A stretch of DNA of 64,000 nt from Pandoraea oxalativorans (GTDB lineage: Bacteria; Pseudomonadota; Gammaproteobacteria; Burkholderiales; Burkholderiaceae), in contig NZ_CP011253.3 of NCBI RefSeq assembly GCF_000972785.3, positions 2,728,001-2,792,000 on the forward strand, in the 5' to 3' direction. The translations under genes were made by a program, and so were the position numbers. Shown piece by piece: positions 1 through 8,889 of this stretch; positions within the stretch are counted from its first letter, which is position 1; the number at the start of each line of letters is the position of its first letter. A model generated the notes under the pieces. It made no database searches. It was not told the DNA's origin and saw only the letters and a list, made by a program, of their open reading frames with translations.

Positions 1-1041
1 GCGTCTCCCGGATACGACGTCATGCACGCCAATTTTTTCATGTCGGGTCAGGTCGGTTTGCGCGTCCGCCAGGTGCTCGATATCCCGCTCGTCGTCACCT
101 TTCACGCGCTGGGGCACGTCAGACGTCGCTGCCAGGGGGCATCGGATACGTTCCCGGATGAGCGCATCGATATTGAAAATGCGCTGGTTCAGACGGCAGA
201 CGCCATCATCGCAGAATGCCCGCAGGACGAAGCCGATCTGGTAACGCTCTACGGCGCAGACCCGCGGCGCATCGAGATCGTTCCCTGTGGCTTCGACGCA
301 CAGGAGTTCCATCCCGTCCCACGCGCTGCGGCGCGCGCCGCGCTCGGTTGGCGAGACGACGAGTTTTCAATACTCCAACTAGGCCGCTTGGTGCCGCGCA
401 AAGGCATCGACAACGTGATTCGCGCCGTGAGTCTGCTGGTCCACGAAGTCGCGTGTGGGCGTCGGGTAAAGCTGTATATCGTCGGCGGACCGGACTACGA
501 GGTGAATCTGGAGCGCTGCGAAGCGTTAGCCAGCCTCGCTGCGCTGGCCGACGAACTGGGCGTGGCGGACCACGTCAATTTTGTGGGACGTCGGGACCGA
601 GGGGCACTGCGCTACTTCTATAGCGCGGCGGACGTGTTCGTCACCACACCTTGGTACGAGCCGTTCGGCATTACGCCCGTCGAAGCCATGGCCTGCGCGA
701 CCCCGGTGATCGGCAGCGATGTCGGCGGCATCCGCACGACGGTGGTTGACGCGCAGACCGGCTTCCTCGTGCCGCCGAAGGCACCCGATGCACTTGCCGG
801 ACGTCTTGCCCAACTGCGAGACAACCGGTGCCTTGCGCACCGGCTGGGGCTGGCGGGCGCGCAGCGCGCCAATCGGCACTTCACCTGGAGCGGCGTGGCC
901 GACCAGCTCTGCGCCGTGTACGCGCGTGTGCTCAATCCGCAGCGCAGTCCGGCCAATATCGTGCCTCTCCCGGCCGTTCGCACGATGGCCGTCAGACCGG
1001 CGGCGCCGGTGAGCCCCGTACTCAAGGAGAGCGTCCGATGA
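1..1041 (+). CDS. Glycosyltransferase family 4 (5'-truncated by window edge)
   Basis: Retaining GT-B glycosyltransferase, probably adding a sugar from a nucleotide-sugar donor to a surface glycan in the cytoplasm. The reading frame is open to base 1 (ASPGYDV precedes the first ATG at 22), so the true start lies outside the window. The N-terminal acceptor-side Rossmann domain is partly present. The C-terminal donor domain shows [16 protein letters not shown] and the family E-X7-E block [20 protein letters not shown] followed by DVGG. The last bases overlap the next gene by ATGA, so the two are co-translated. The following UDP-glucuronate decarboxylase suggests that the donor sugars of this locus include UDP-xylose or a derivative. 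Family is certain; sugar specificity cannot be read from the sequence. Confidence 0.9.
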   Translation, partial: ASPGYDVMHANFFMSGQVGLRVRQVLDIPLVVTFHALGHVRRRCQGASDTFPDERIDIENALVQTADAIIAECPQDEADLVTLYGADPRRIEIVPCGFDAQEFHPVPRAAARAALGWRDDEFSILQLGRLVPRKGIDNVIRAVSLLVHEVACGRRVKLYIVGGPDYEVNLERCEALASLAALADELGVADHVNFVGRRDRGALRYFYSAADVFVTTPWYEPFGITPVEAMACATPVIGSDVGGIRTTVVDAQTGFLVPPKAPDALAGRLAQLRDNRCLAHRLGLAGAQRANRHFTWSGVADQLCAVYARVLNPQRSPANIVPLPAVRTMAVRPAAPVSPVLKESVR

Positions 1042-2066
1042 AAGAACTGCACCGCAAGCGCGTGCTGGTGACCGGCGGCGCGGGATTTCTCGGCTCGCAT
1101 CTGTGCGAGCGGCTTGTCGTTGCCGGACACGACGTGCTCTGCGTCGACAACTTCTACACGGGTGTAAAAGACAACATCGCACCGTTGCTCGATGCCGGCA
1201 ACTTCGAGCTGATGCGTCACGACATCACTTTCCCGCTTTATGTCGAAGTGGACGAGATCTATAACCTCGCATGTCCGGCGTCGCCGGTGCATTATCAGCG
1301 GGACCCCGTCCAAACGACAAAGACGAGCGTGCATGGCGCAATCAACATGCTGGGACTCGCCAAACGCACGGGCGCGCGCATTCTGCAAGCGTCCACCAGC
1401 GAGGTATATGGCGATCCCGGCGTGCATCCGCAGACGGAATCGTACTGGGGTAACGTGAACCCGATCGGATTGCGTGCCTGCTATGACGAAGGCAAACGTT
1501 GCGCCGAAACGCTGTTCGTCAACTATCACCGCCAGCATGGCGTTGCCACGCGCATCGCCCGTATCTTCAATACCTATGGGCCTCGCATGCATCCGCTGGA
1601 CGGTCGGGTGATCTCCAATCTGATGACGCAGGCGCTTAGCGGTGAATCACTGACCATATATGGCGACGGCACGCAGACCCGCGCATTGTGTTACGTGGAC
1701 GATCTCGTCGACGGCCTGATCCGGTTGATGGAGACCGATGTGCCGCCGGAAGCGCCCGTCAACCTCGGCAGCGACAACGAACTCACGATGCTGGAAGTCG
1801 CACGTGAAGTGCTGCTCGCCACCGGATCGACGGCGTCCATCGAGCTTCGCCCACTGCCGTCCGACGACCCGCGCCGGCGGTGTCCCGACCTGAGCGCCGC
1901 GCGCGACTGTCTTGCGTGGTCGCCATCGACGCCTCTCGCCGAAGGTCTCGCCCGCACCGCCCGTTACTTCTCCCAGCGGCTGGCGATGGTCTCCCAGGTC
2001 TCGCGCATGGACGAACGTGCGACGCCGACCGCTTCACTATCCCCGCGCAGTAACGCACCGGTGTAA
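1038..2066 (+). CDS. UDP-glucuronate decarboxylase (UDP-xylose synthase), NAD-dependent extended SDR
   Basis: Predicted to convert UDP-glucuronate to UDP-xylose with enzyme-bound NAD. The 342-residue protein starts at the ATG that overlaps the preceding stop (ATGA). It shows the NAD-binding [14 protein letters not shown] near the N-terminus, the STSEVYGDP block, and the catalytic Tyr-Lys pair as YDEGKR. That variant is characteristic of UXS enzymes rather than generic epimerases. IFNTYGPRM and the substrate-binding [14 protein letters not shown] follow. The last 30 or so residues (after the ARYFSQRL block) are beyond the usual family end and are encoded antisense to the end of the convergent TPP enzyme gene. 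Neighbours are glycosyltransferases, consistent with nucleotide-sugar supply for a glycan. Confidence 0.9.
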   Translation: MKELHRKRVLVTGGAGFLGSHLCERLVVAGHDVLCVDNFYTGVKDNIAPLLDAGNFELMRHDITFPLYVEVDEIYNLACPASPVHYQRDPVQTTKTSVHGAINMLGLAKRTGARILQASTSEVYGDPGVHPQTESYWGNVNPIGLRACYDEGKRCAETLFVNYHRQHGVATRIARIFNTYGPRMHPLDGRVISNLMTQALSGESLTIYGDGTQTRALCYVDDLVDGLIRLMETDVPPEAPVNLGSDNELTMLEVAREVLLATGSTASIELRPLPSDDPRRRCPDLSAARDCLAWSPSTPLAEGLARTARYFSQRLAMVSQVSRMDERATPTASLSPRSNAPV

Positions 2067-3772
2067 TTCCGCAACATTTCCATCGTCATGTGCGGCGGAA
2101 TCGGCGGAACGTTCGGGTCGGTCACGACATCCAGTACGACCGGCCGGTCCGCCGTGAATGCCTCGTGCCAGGCTGCGCTCAGATCGGCCGGATCTTCGAC
2201 ACGGATGCCGACCAGCCCCAACTGCCGGGCGTACGCCGCGTAGTCAAACGGCGGCAGCGATTGCGAAACCGCAAAACGCGGATCGCCCTCCTGTGCGCGC
2301 TGCTCCCAGGTCACTTCGTTCAGATCGCCATTGTTCAGCACGAGTACCGCCAGACGGGGATCCTCCCACGTCTGCCACATCGTCGAGAGTGTGATCAGTT
2401 CGTTGATGCCGTTCATCTGCATTGCGCCGTCGCCCTCGAGCGCGACCACCACACGCGAAGGATGGGCCATCTTCGCCGCCAGCGCATAAGGCATGGCCGC
2501 CCCCATCGACGCAAGACCGCCTGACAACGACCCCATCATGCCGTCGCGAAGTTGCACGTCGCGTGCGTACCAGTTGGCAGCGGTGCCGGAGTCGGCGGTG
2601 ACGATCGCGTTGTCCGGCAACTGATGCGACAACTCGCGAAACACGCGCTGCGGGTTGATCGGCTGCGCGTCGGAGGCCGCCCGGCGGTCCATGACACGCC
2701 ACCATCGCGCGACCTGCTCCTGGATTCGTTGACGCCAGTCGTCGTTCTGGCGTACATGGAGTCGCGGCAACAAAGCTTCGAGCGTGGCGCGGGCGTCGCC
2801 GACCATCGCAATTTCCATCGGGTAGCGCAGGCTCAGCATTCGCGGGTCGATGTCGATCTGTACGCCGCGCGCCTGCCCTTCTTCCGGCAGAAATTCGGCG
2901 TATGGAAACCCCGATCCGATCATCAGCAACGTGTCGCACTCGTTCATCAATGCCCAACTCGGCTGCGTGCCGAGCAGGCCGATCGCGCCGGTCACCCACG
3001 GTAACGTGTCGGGAATGACGCCCTTGCCCAGCAACGCTTTGGCCACGCCCGCTTCAAGACGGTTCGCTACTTCGATGACGCGCGCTCCGGCACCGAGTGC
3101 GCCTGCACCGACGAGCATCGCCACGCGATTGCCTGAGTTGAGCACCTCAGCGGCGGCGTCGAGTTCTGCGTCGGATGGCACGATGTGGCGTGGCGGCAGG
3201 CGCACGCCGTCACGAATAGCGCCGCTGCGCACCGTGCCGTGAACGCGTGGCGGGACGTCGACGGCAGGCAGGTCCTGCACGTCGTTAGGCACAATGATGC
3301 AAGTCACCGCGCGCTGGTCATGAGCAATGCGAAACGCGCGATCGATGACGTGCCGCGCCTGCGCAGGCGTGACGATCTCTTGCACGTATTCATGTGCGAC
3401 GTCCTTGAACAGGGCGTGAAGATCGACCTCCTGCTGGAAGTCACCGCCGAGCGACGCGCGCTTTTGCTGCCCGACAATGGCCACGACCGGCTGATGGTCT
3501 GCCTTCGCGTCGTACAAGCCATTGAGGAGGTGAATCGCCCCTGGTCCCGAAGTCGCGAGGCAGACGCCCGTCTCACCCGTGAACTTCGCGTGGGCGCAGG
3601 CCATGAACGCGGCCATCTCCTCGTGTCGCACCTGCACGAAGGCCGGGTCGTTCTCCGAGCGGCCGAACGCGCCCACGATGCCGTTGATACCGTCTCCCGG
3701 ATAGCCGAAGACCCGTTGTACGCCCCAAAGTCGGAGCCGCTCAAGCAGAAAATCCCCCACGGTCTGTGTCAT
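1964..3772 (-). CDS. Thiamine-pyrophosphate-requiring enzyme (acetolactate synthase / pyruvate oxidase-like)
   Basis: A 602-residue TPP enzyme with the three canonical domains. The N-terminal pyrimidine-binding domain starts [33 protein letters not shown] and has the catalytic Glu region ([11 protein letters not shown]). A central FAD/NAD-like Rossmann domain follows, then a C-terminal PP-binding domain with the [15 protein letters not shown] stretch ending in NN (GDG-X26-NN type motif). The ATG at 3772 is chosen because it is preceded by AGGGAG and because upstream residues lack homology. The most similar general classes are PoxB-type pyruvate oxidase and acetolactate synthase; the substrate is not determinable. 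The gene is convergent with the UXS gene and overlaps it by 103 bp. A sigma-54-type promoter match lies just upstream, which groups it with the glycan regulon. Confidence 0.85.
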   Translation of the reverse strand: MTQTVGDFLLERLRLWGVQRVFGYPGDGINGIVGAFGRSENDPAFVQVRHEEMAAFMACAHAKFTGETGVCLATSGPGAIHLLNGLYDAKADHQPVVAIVGQQKRASLGGDFQQEVDLHALFKDVAHEYVQEIVTPAQARHVIDRAFRIAHDQRAVTCIIVPNDVQDLPAVDVPPRVHGTVRSGAIRDGVRLPPRHIVPSDAELDAAAEVLNSGNRVAMLVGAGALGAGARVIEVANRLEAGVAKALLGKGVIPDTLPWVTGAIGLLGTQPSWALMNECDTLLMIGSGFPYAEFLPEEGQARGVQIDIDPRMLSLRYPMEIAMVGDARATLEALLPRLHVRQNDDWRQRIQEQVARWWRVMDRRAASDAQPINPQRVFRELSHQLPDNAIVTADSGTAANWYARDVQLRDGMMGSLSGGLASMGAAMPYALAAKMAHPSRVVVALEGDGAMQMNGINELITLSTMWQTWEDPRLAVLVLNNGDLNEVTWEQRAQEGDPRFAVSQSLPPFDYAAYARQLGLVGIRVEDPADLSAAWHEAFTADRPVVLDVVTDPNVPPIPPHMTMEMLRNYTGALLRGDSEAVGVARSSMRETWETIASRWEK

Positions 3773-3804
3773 GACGATGCGCTCCCTGTAAAACCATCGT
3801 CGCC

Positions 3805-3819
3805 GCAAGGTTCATGCCG
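3805..3819 (-). promoter_or_regulatory. Candidate sigma-54 promoter of the TPP enzyme gene
   Basis: On the minus strand the sequence reads CGGCATGAACCTTGCGG. It has the invariant GG and GC separated by exactly 10 bases and a perfect TTGC in the -12 element; the -24 element GGCATG differs from TGGCACG at two positions. The expected start of transcription (about 3793) lies 21 bases before the chosen ATG and leaves the AGGGAG ribosome site intact. No sigma-70-like boxes were evident in the same gap. Confidence 0.5.
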
Positions 3820-3932
3820 CGTCCGATGTCACCTCCGGCGCTGCGGCTCCGGCGGCCGCCAGCGCGCCCAGCGGCGAGCCAACGGGTAGTTTCCACAGGA
3901 AACTTGAAAAAATGGCACGCTGCGCTGCCGGG

Positions 3933-5606
3933 TCATGGCGAGGTGAGCGTCAGAATCTGGCGGGCCAGCGCCCTGACGTCGACGGGTTTGGCGACGTAGG
4001 CCCGAAACCCTGCAGAATAGGCGTGACGCCGTTGCGCGTTGTCTGCGTGAGCGGTCACGGCCACCACTGGCACAGCGTCGCGTATTGCGAAGCGCTCGCG
4101 GAGCTGCTGCATCAGCCAGAATCCGTCGCCGTCCGGCATGGCGAGGTCGGACAGCACGATGGTCGGTGAATCGTCCTGCATCGCCGCCAGTCCATCGCGT
4201 CCGTTCACAGCCTCGCTGACCTGCGCACCAAGCGCACGTAAGGCCGCAGCAAGACTCTCGCGCGATGGCAGGTCATCGTCGATGAGCAGGATACGCTGAC
4301 CTTCGAGCACAGCGCTCGGCCACAGCAGTGGGGCAGGCGCAGCGACGGCAAGGCCGGCAGCGACCGTCCCCTCAACCGGCAATCGGACGGTAAAGCGGCT
4401 GCCCATCCCGACGCCACGGCTCGACACCTCGACGCTGCCGCCGTGAAGCTCGGCAATGTGGCGCACAATCGACAAGCCAAGCCCCAGGCCTCGGCGCGGA
4501 GACACCGGCGAATCGGACTCCCGCCGAAACGCATCGAAGACGTGAGGCAGGAATTCGGCGTCGATCCCTTGCCCTGTGTCGGTCACCGAAAGACGCAGCC
4601 AGTGGGCCTCCTGTTCGAGCGACACTTTGACATGTCCGCCCTCGGGCGTGAACTTGATGGCGTTCGACACAAGATTCGTCAGCATCTGGCGCAATCGCTC
4701 GTCGTCGCCCAACAGGAGACCGGTTGCGGCCGTAACGCTCGAAGCGAGCGTTACGCCTTGCGCCGACGCAGTCGTCTGCATCGTCACGGTAACGTCATGC
4801 ACGATGCGTTGTACGTCCACCAACGCGCGGTCCAGACGGAGTTTGCCTGTGGCCAGAGACGACGCGTCAAGTATGTCGTCGACCATGTGCGCCAACGAGC
4901 GCGCGCTGCGATCGATGGCGTCCACGGCCTGCGACCGCATAGATTGCGCCGAGGGATGCCGCAGTACTTCCACCCACCCGTAAATGGCATTCAACGGCGT
5001 TCGCAATTCGTGTGACACCGTCGCAAGCAACTCGTCCTTCAAACGATTGGATGTGTCGGCCTGATCGCGTTCGTCGCGCGCCCCTCGCAGGGATTGGCGG
5101 ATGCGGCGGTTATCGAGGTGCTTGCTACCTTCGTCGCGCAGCAGGACGGTAGCGCCCACGCACTCACCGTTCTCACCCAGCAAGGGCGCGCTGGAGAACG
5201 TGGCGCGAAATGGCTTGCCGTTGGCGCGCACGCACACGAGATCGACCATCGACGCCGCAGCAGCATCGAGATTCTCAGGGCGTCTGAGCGGGTGACGTCT
5301 GAGCCAGTGCCTGGCGACGAATCGTCCCACGGGGGCGCCGATGGCATCGGCCTCGCGGACGCCGAACAACCTTGCCGCAGCGGGATTCCATTGCGTTACG
5401 CGAAGGTCGCGGTCGACGCTCAGGATCGCATTGGGGACGGCGCCAAGCACACGCCGGTCACGGGTGCGGGCGTCGCCGGAACGGAAAAGTCGCGCCAGGA
5501 TCGATGTCCATCGTCCGGCATGGAAGTTGCTTTTCAAAATGGCCACCGCAACGATTGGGGATCTCCCACATGACAGAAAGTTACCCGCCCGAGCATTGGG
5601 AAACAT
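3933..5606 (-). CDS. Hybrid sensor histidine kinase (PAS-HisKA-HATPase-REC)
   Basis: Cytoplasmic hybrid kinase of 557 residues. A PAS domain spans about residues 50-160 (PNAILSVDRDLRVTQWNPAA, a typical PAS start). It is followed by HisKA with the phospho-acceptor His in VSHELRTPLNAIYGW (His about 199), HATPase_c with N (NLVSNAIKF) and G boxes (DTGQGI; GLGLGLSIVRH), and a C-terminal receiver (ILLIDDDLPSRES, acceptor Asp in VLSDLAMPDGDG, Lys in VAKPVD). No transmembrane segment is seen, so it should sense an internal cue through PAS. The start is uncertain: ATG 5606 has no good ribosome site and overlaps the divergent PIG-L gene by 37 bp; a GTG at 5546 is an alternative. It is a plausible partner of the NtrC-type regulator at 7274-8647. 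Confidence 0.85.
   Translation of the reverse strand: MFPNARAGNFLSCGRSPIVAVAILKSNFHAGRWTSILARLFRSGDARTRDRRVLGAVPNAILSVDRDLRVTQWNPAAARLFGVREADAIGAPVGRFVARHWLRRHPLRRPENLDAAAASMVDLVCVRANGKPFRATFSSAPLLGENGECVGATVLLRDEGSKHLDNRRIRQSLRGARDERDQADTSNRLKDELLATVSHELRTPLNAIYGWVEVLRHPSAQSMRSQAVDAIDRSARSLAHMVDDILDASSLATGKLRLDRALVDVQRIVHDVTVTMQTTASAQGVTLASSVTAATGLLLGDDERLRQMLTNLVSNAIKFTPEGGHVKVSLEQEAHWLRLSVTDTGQGIDAEFLPHVFDAFRRESDSPVSPRRGLGLGLSIVRHIAELHGGSVEVSSRGVGMGSRFTVRLPVEGTVAAGLAVAAPAPLLWPSAVLEGQRILLIDDDLPSRESLAAALRALGAQVSEAVNGRDGLAAMQDDSPTIVLSDLAMPDGDGFWLMQQLRERFAIRDAVPVVAVTAHADNAQRRHAYSAGFRAYVAKPVDVRALARQILTLTSP
5516..5534 (+). promoter_or_regulatory. Candidate sigma-54 promoter of the PIG-L / GT2 operon
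   Basis: The sequence reads CGGCATGGAAGTTGCTTTT, with GG-N10-GC spacing, a perfect TTGC and the T-rich tail typical of strong sigma-54 -12 elements. Transcription would start near 5542, 28 bases before the PIG-L ATG at 5570. The site lies inside the 5' part of the divergent histidine kinase frame. Confidence 0.55.
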
Positions 5607-6340
5607 CGAAATGGCTCGTCATCTCTCCTCATCTTGACGACGCGGTTTTCAGTTGCGCACGCCTGATGGCTGCCGCACCGGGCACGGTCGTCGTGACCGT
5701 TTTTGCGGGCGTGCCGCCCGAGGGCACCCCGGCCCCGCCGTGGGATCGGGCGGCCGGATTCGCTTCGGGGCGTGAAGCGATGCAGGCGCGCCATCTCGAA
5801 GACCTGTGCGCGCTCGACAAACTCCGTGCAGAACCCGTCTGGCTGCCGTTTCTCGACCGTCAATACGTCGACGCAGACACACCGCAGGTCATTGCGCCTG
5901 CCCTGCGCGAAATCCTCGACAAGTACCCGGAACGCCGTGTGCTGGCCCCGCTCGGCTTGTTTCATAGCGATCATGCGCTGGTGTTCGACGCGGTATGGCG
6001 CCTGATGCACGAGCAAACGCACGCGCTCGCAGGCGACATGACCGAGGCGGAGGCGAGCGTCGCGGAGCTTGGTCGGTGGTGGTTCTACGAAGACATGCCG
6101 TACCGCCGACTCGCCGGACTCGTGGCAGCACGAATCGCTGCATGGCGGGCACAAGGCTACAGCGCGCGGCGCGCGGATCCGGTGCCACCGGACATCGCCT
6201 GCGGCCAGTGCGCCGCCGATAAAGTCGAGGCGATGCAGGCCTACGAGAGCCAATTGGGTCTGCTTGACCCGGAGGCGCTGATCGATCTGAATACTTCCGA
6301 GAGTTATTGGCAATTGCAATGGTCTCCTGTCCCGCTTTAA
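5570..6340 (+). CDS. PIG-L family zinc-dependent deacetylase (LmbE-like)
   Basis: Predicted metal-dependent N-deacetylase acting on an N-acetylated sugar or glycolipid. The 256-residue protein has the PIG-L zinc motif as SPHLDDAVFS near residue 20 and the second metal site HSDH (LFHSDHALVF) near residue 125, which together provide the Asp/His ligands of the family. There is no signal peptide, so it should act in the cytoplasm. The ATG at 5570 starts the conserved frame; the longer upstream frame carries no homology. The downstream GT2 gene overlaps its 3' end by 22 bp, so the two are a translationally coupled pair. Deacetylation followed by glycosyl transfer is a common order in glycan and small-glycoside assembly. 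Confidence 0.85.
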   Translation: MTESYPPEHWETSKWLVISPHLDDAVFSCARLMAAAPGTVVVTVFAGVPPEGTPAPPWDRAAGFASGREAMQARHLEDLCALDKLRAEPVWLPFLDRQYVDADTPQVIAPALREILDKYPERRVLAPLGLFHSDHALVFDAVWRLMHEQTHALAGDMTEAEASVAELGRWWFYEDMPYRRLAGLVAARIAAWRAQGYSARRADPVPPDIACGQCAADKVEAMQAYESQLGLLDPEALIDLNTSESYWQLQWSPVPL

Positions 6341-7263
6341 GTGCGACTCCCGCGCGTGTCACCACTTCGCGAGATCCGCGTCTGACCGTCGTGGTCTTGT
6401 CGTACCGGCGGCCGTTCGAACTGCGGCGAACGTTACGGCGGCTGGTATCGTTGCCGGAGCGTCCGGCGATTGTTGTCGTAGACAACGGCTCCGGTCCTGC
6501 GTTGGCCAACATGGTGCGGGCGCAGTTCCCTAACGTCACGCTGCTCCGCTCGACGGACAATCTGGGCGCGTGTGCGCGCAATATCGGTGTGCGTCAGGCC
6601 GGAACGCCCTACGTCGCATTTTGCGACGACGACACGTGGTGGGAACCCGGCTCGCTGTGCCTCGCCGCCGACTGCCTCGACAAGCATACGCACATCGGTG
6701 CGATGACGGCGCGCGTACTCGTCGGTGTCGAGCGCCGCGAAGACGACACCAGTCGACGCATGCGCCGCAGTCCGCTTGAGAAGTTTCCGCGTCAACCCGG
6801 GCCCACCATTCTCGGCATGCTTGCCGGAGCGACGGTATTTCGCAAATCCGCCTTCGTCTCCGGCGGCGGCTACCATCCGAAGTTCTTTCTCGGTGGCGAA
6901 GAATCCTTGCTGGCGCTCGACATCGCCTCGCGTGGCTGGACGCTCGTCTATAGCGACCAGTTGACGGTGCACCACTATCCTTCGCTCGTGCGCGACGTTC
7001 CCGCACGGCGCGCCACGCTTGCCCGCAATGCCGTATGGACTGCATGGCTGCGCTTTCCGCTCGGTGCGGCGTTGCGGCAGACGTGGCGTCTTGCACCGAA
7101 GGTCTGGCGTGAAGCTGGCGGCATGGCAGGCTGGGTACGCACCCTTAAAGGCCTGCCGTGGACGATGCGTGAGCGTACTGTCATTCCCAAGCGTGTGGAA
7201 GCGATGCGCCGTCGCGTGGAAGCGGACGAAGCCGAGTCCACAGCGCCGATTTCCGCGACGTGA
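6319..7263 (+). CDS. Glycosyltransferase family 2
   Basis: Inverting GT-A glycosyltransferase of 314 residues. It shows the family start LTVVVLSYRRPFELRRTL, the nucleotide-sugar-binding DNGSG, NLGACARNIGV, and the DDD metal-binding motif (FCDDDTWW). An acceptor-side GGEE block (FLGGEESLLAL) follows in place of the common ED motif. ATG 6319 is preferred over the TTG at 6307 in the same frame. It is the second gene of a coupled pair with the PIG-L deacetylase and ends 10 bp before the stop of the convergent response regulator gene. The donor and acceptor sugars cannot be inferred. Confidence 0.88.
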   Translation: MVSCPALSATPARVTTSRDPRLTVVVLSYRRPFELRRTLRRLVSLPERPAIVVVDNGSGPALANMVRAQFPNVTLLRSTDNLGACARNIGVRQAGTPYVAFCDDDTWWEPGSLCLAADCLDKHTHIGAMTARVLVGVERREDDTSRRMRRSPLEKFPRQPGPTILGMLAGATVFRKSAFVSGGGYHPKFFLGGEESLLALDIASRGWTLVYSDQLTVHHYPSLVRDVPARRATLARNAVWTAWLRFPLGAALRQTWRLAPKVWREAGGMAGWVRTLKGLPWTMRERTVIPKRVEAMRRRVEADEAESTAPISAT

Positions 7264-7273
7264 CGCCCGTCGA

Positions 7274-8647
7274 TCATCGATGACGCGGCGCCGGCCCGTC
7301 GTCCTTCTCCACAGGTTCGGCCAGTCGGCTATACAAGGTCTTCAGGCTGATATTGAGCATTTCGGCCGCCCTCGCCTTCACCCCGCCGCATCGCTCCAGT
7401 GTGCCCAGAATCAACTTCCGGTCCATCTCCTCGAGCGGCGTATCGAGCGGGACGGTAACGCTGTCGTCGTTGACCATGGCGTCGTCCAGCTCGGCCAGGA
7501 TAGGCTGCGGTAACGTTTCGATCACGTCGCCGTCGTTCAGAATGTGTGCCCGGTGCACGAGATTGCGCAACTCGCGCACATTGCCCGGCCAGTCGTACGT
7601 GCTGAGAGCATCGAGGGTTTCATCGCTGAACCACATGGGTCGGCCATCCGTCTCGCTCAACGAAGTGAGGAACGATTTCGCGAGCATCTGAATGTCGCCG
7701 CCGCGTTCGCGCAGCGGTGGGAGTGTGATGGGGAAAACGTTCAGGCGATGATAAAGATCGAGGCGGAAACGGCCGTCGGCCACGGCAGCTTCCGGGTTGA
7801 TGTTGGTCGCCGCGATGATGCGCACGTCGACATTGATTTCCTGCGTCGAGCCCAGACGCATCAGCTTCCCGGTCTCAAGCACTCGCAGCAATTTGACCTG
7901 CGACTCGGGCGGCATCTCGGTCACTTCGTCCAGAAACAGCGTGCCACCATCGGCGCGCTCGAAGAAGCCCTTGTGCTGGCGATCCGCCCCCGTGAAGCTG
8001 CCGCGATCGTGCCCGAACATTTCGCTCTCGACCAGATTTGCAGCAATCGCCCCGCAGTTGATTGCGACGAACGGGCCCTTGCGTCGCAAACTCAGATCGT
8101 GAACGGTTTGCGCGGCCAACTCCTTGCCGGTGCCCGACTCACCCATCAGGAACACCGATGCCTCGCTTGGCGCGACACGGCCGATGGACCGATAAACCTC
8201 CTTCATCGGCGGCGAATTGCCGAGCATACGGCCGAAACGTCCGAGTTCCTGCAGTTGCGCGCGCAGCGTGAGAATCTCGCCGCGAAGCTCGTCCGTGCGA
8301 GGCACGCGCGCAATAATGCCGTTAAGGCGCTGCACATTGATCGGTTTGACGAGATAGTCTGCGGCACCCCGGCGTAGTGCGTCGATGGCGGTCTCGAGGC
8401 TGGCGTGACCTGTCATCAGCACCACTTCTACGCTGGCCGCCTGAGGAAACTCGCTCAAAAGGTCCATCCCGCTGCCGTCAGGGAGGACAAGGTCGGTGAG
8501 GACCAGATCCGGCACCCGCGCCGCCGAGCGTTCTCGTGCCTCTCCCAGCGTGGATACAGCGTCACAGTGCAATTGTTGCGACTGTACCAACGCACGAAGC
8601 ATGTCGCGCGTATCTGCGTCGTCCTCGACGATGAGAATGTACGGCAT
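7274..8647 (-). CDS. NtrC-family sigma-54-dependent response regulator
   Basis: Two-component activator of 457 residues. The receiver domain (1-115) has the acidic triad EDD at 8-10, phospho-acceptor Asp 52 (LVLTDLVLPDGSG) and a conserved Lys (YLVKPINV). The AAA+ domain (about 140-380) has Walker A GESGTGKE, the sigma-54 contact loop as GSFTGA (a Ser variant of GAFTGA), Walker B GTLFLDEV and an arginine-finger region. The C-terminal Fis-type helix-turn-helix is RCGGVKARAAEMLNISLKTLYSRL-like. It would drive open-complex formation at sigma-54 promoters, five candidates for which lie in the surrounding glycan genes. The nearby hybrid kinase is the likely input. Confidence 0.93.
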   Translation of the reverse strand: MPYILIVEDDADTRDMLRALVQSQQLHCDAVSTLGEARERSAARVPDLVLTDLVLPDGSGMDLLSEFPQAASVEVVLMTGHASLETAIDALRRGAADYLVKPINVQRLNGIIARVPRTDELRGEILTLRAQLQELGRFGRMLGNSPPMKEVYRSIGRVAPSEASVFLMGESGTGKELAAQTVHDLSLRRKGPFVAINCGAIAANLVESEMFGHDRGSFTGADRQHKGFFERADGGTLFLDEVTEMPPESQVKLLRVLETGKLMRLGSTQEINVDVRIIAATNINPEAAVADGRFRLDLYHRLNVFPITLPPLRERGGDIQMLAKSFLTSLSETDGRPMWFSDETLDALSTYDWPGNVRELRNLVHRAHILNDGDVIETLPQPILAELDDAMVNDDSVTVPLDTPLEEMDRKLILGTLERCGGVKARAAEMLNISLKTLYSRLAEPVEKDDGPAPRHR

Positions 8648-8775
8648 TGCTCAAAGCCCCTGTATGTTTGCAACTATCGCAACGCTCAGACATTGCGAAG
8701 ATTCACTGGTTGCCTGTCCGTCCATGCAATGTGACTATCCGAAATGCATCGGGTACCCAAACAATCAATCCGTGA

Positions 8776-8803
8776 TTGCGCTCGATGCGTTACCCTTTAT
8801 AGA
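8776..8803 (+). promoter_or_regulatory. Possible sigma-70 promoter of the receiver-less sigma-54 activator gene
   Basis: TTGCGC and TATAGA are separated by 16 bases in the 242-bp divergent gap, about 85 bases upstream of the gene at 8890. The fit is moderate and the gap shows no sigma-54 match on either strand. Confidence 0.3.
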
Positions 8804-8889
8804 TCGAAAATCAACGAGCGTCTGTCAGCGCCGTCTTACAGATCCGGCTTTTACCGGACGTTGCCGTCGGGGCAATCAGGGAGTGATGC

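Noticed and set aside
8850..8864. CCGG-loop-CCGG stem in the regulator gap
   Set aside because: Four-base palindromic arms are common in GC-rich DNA, with no supporting context.
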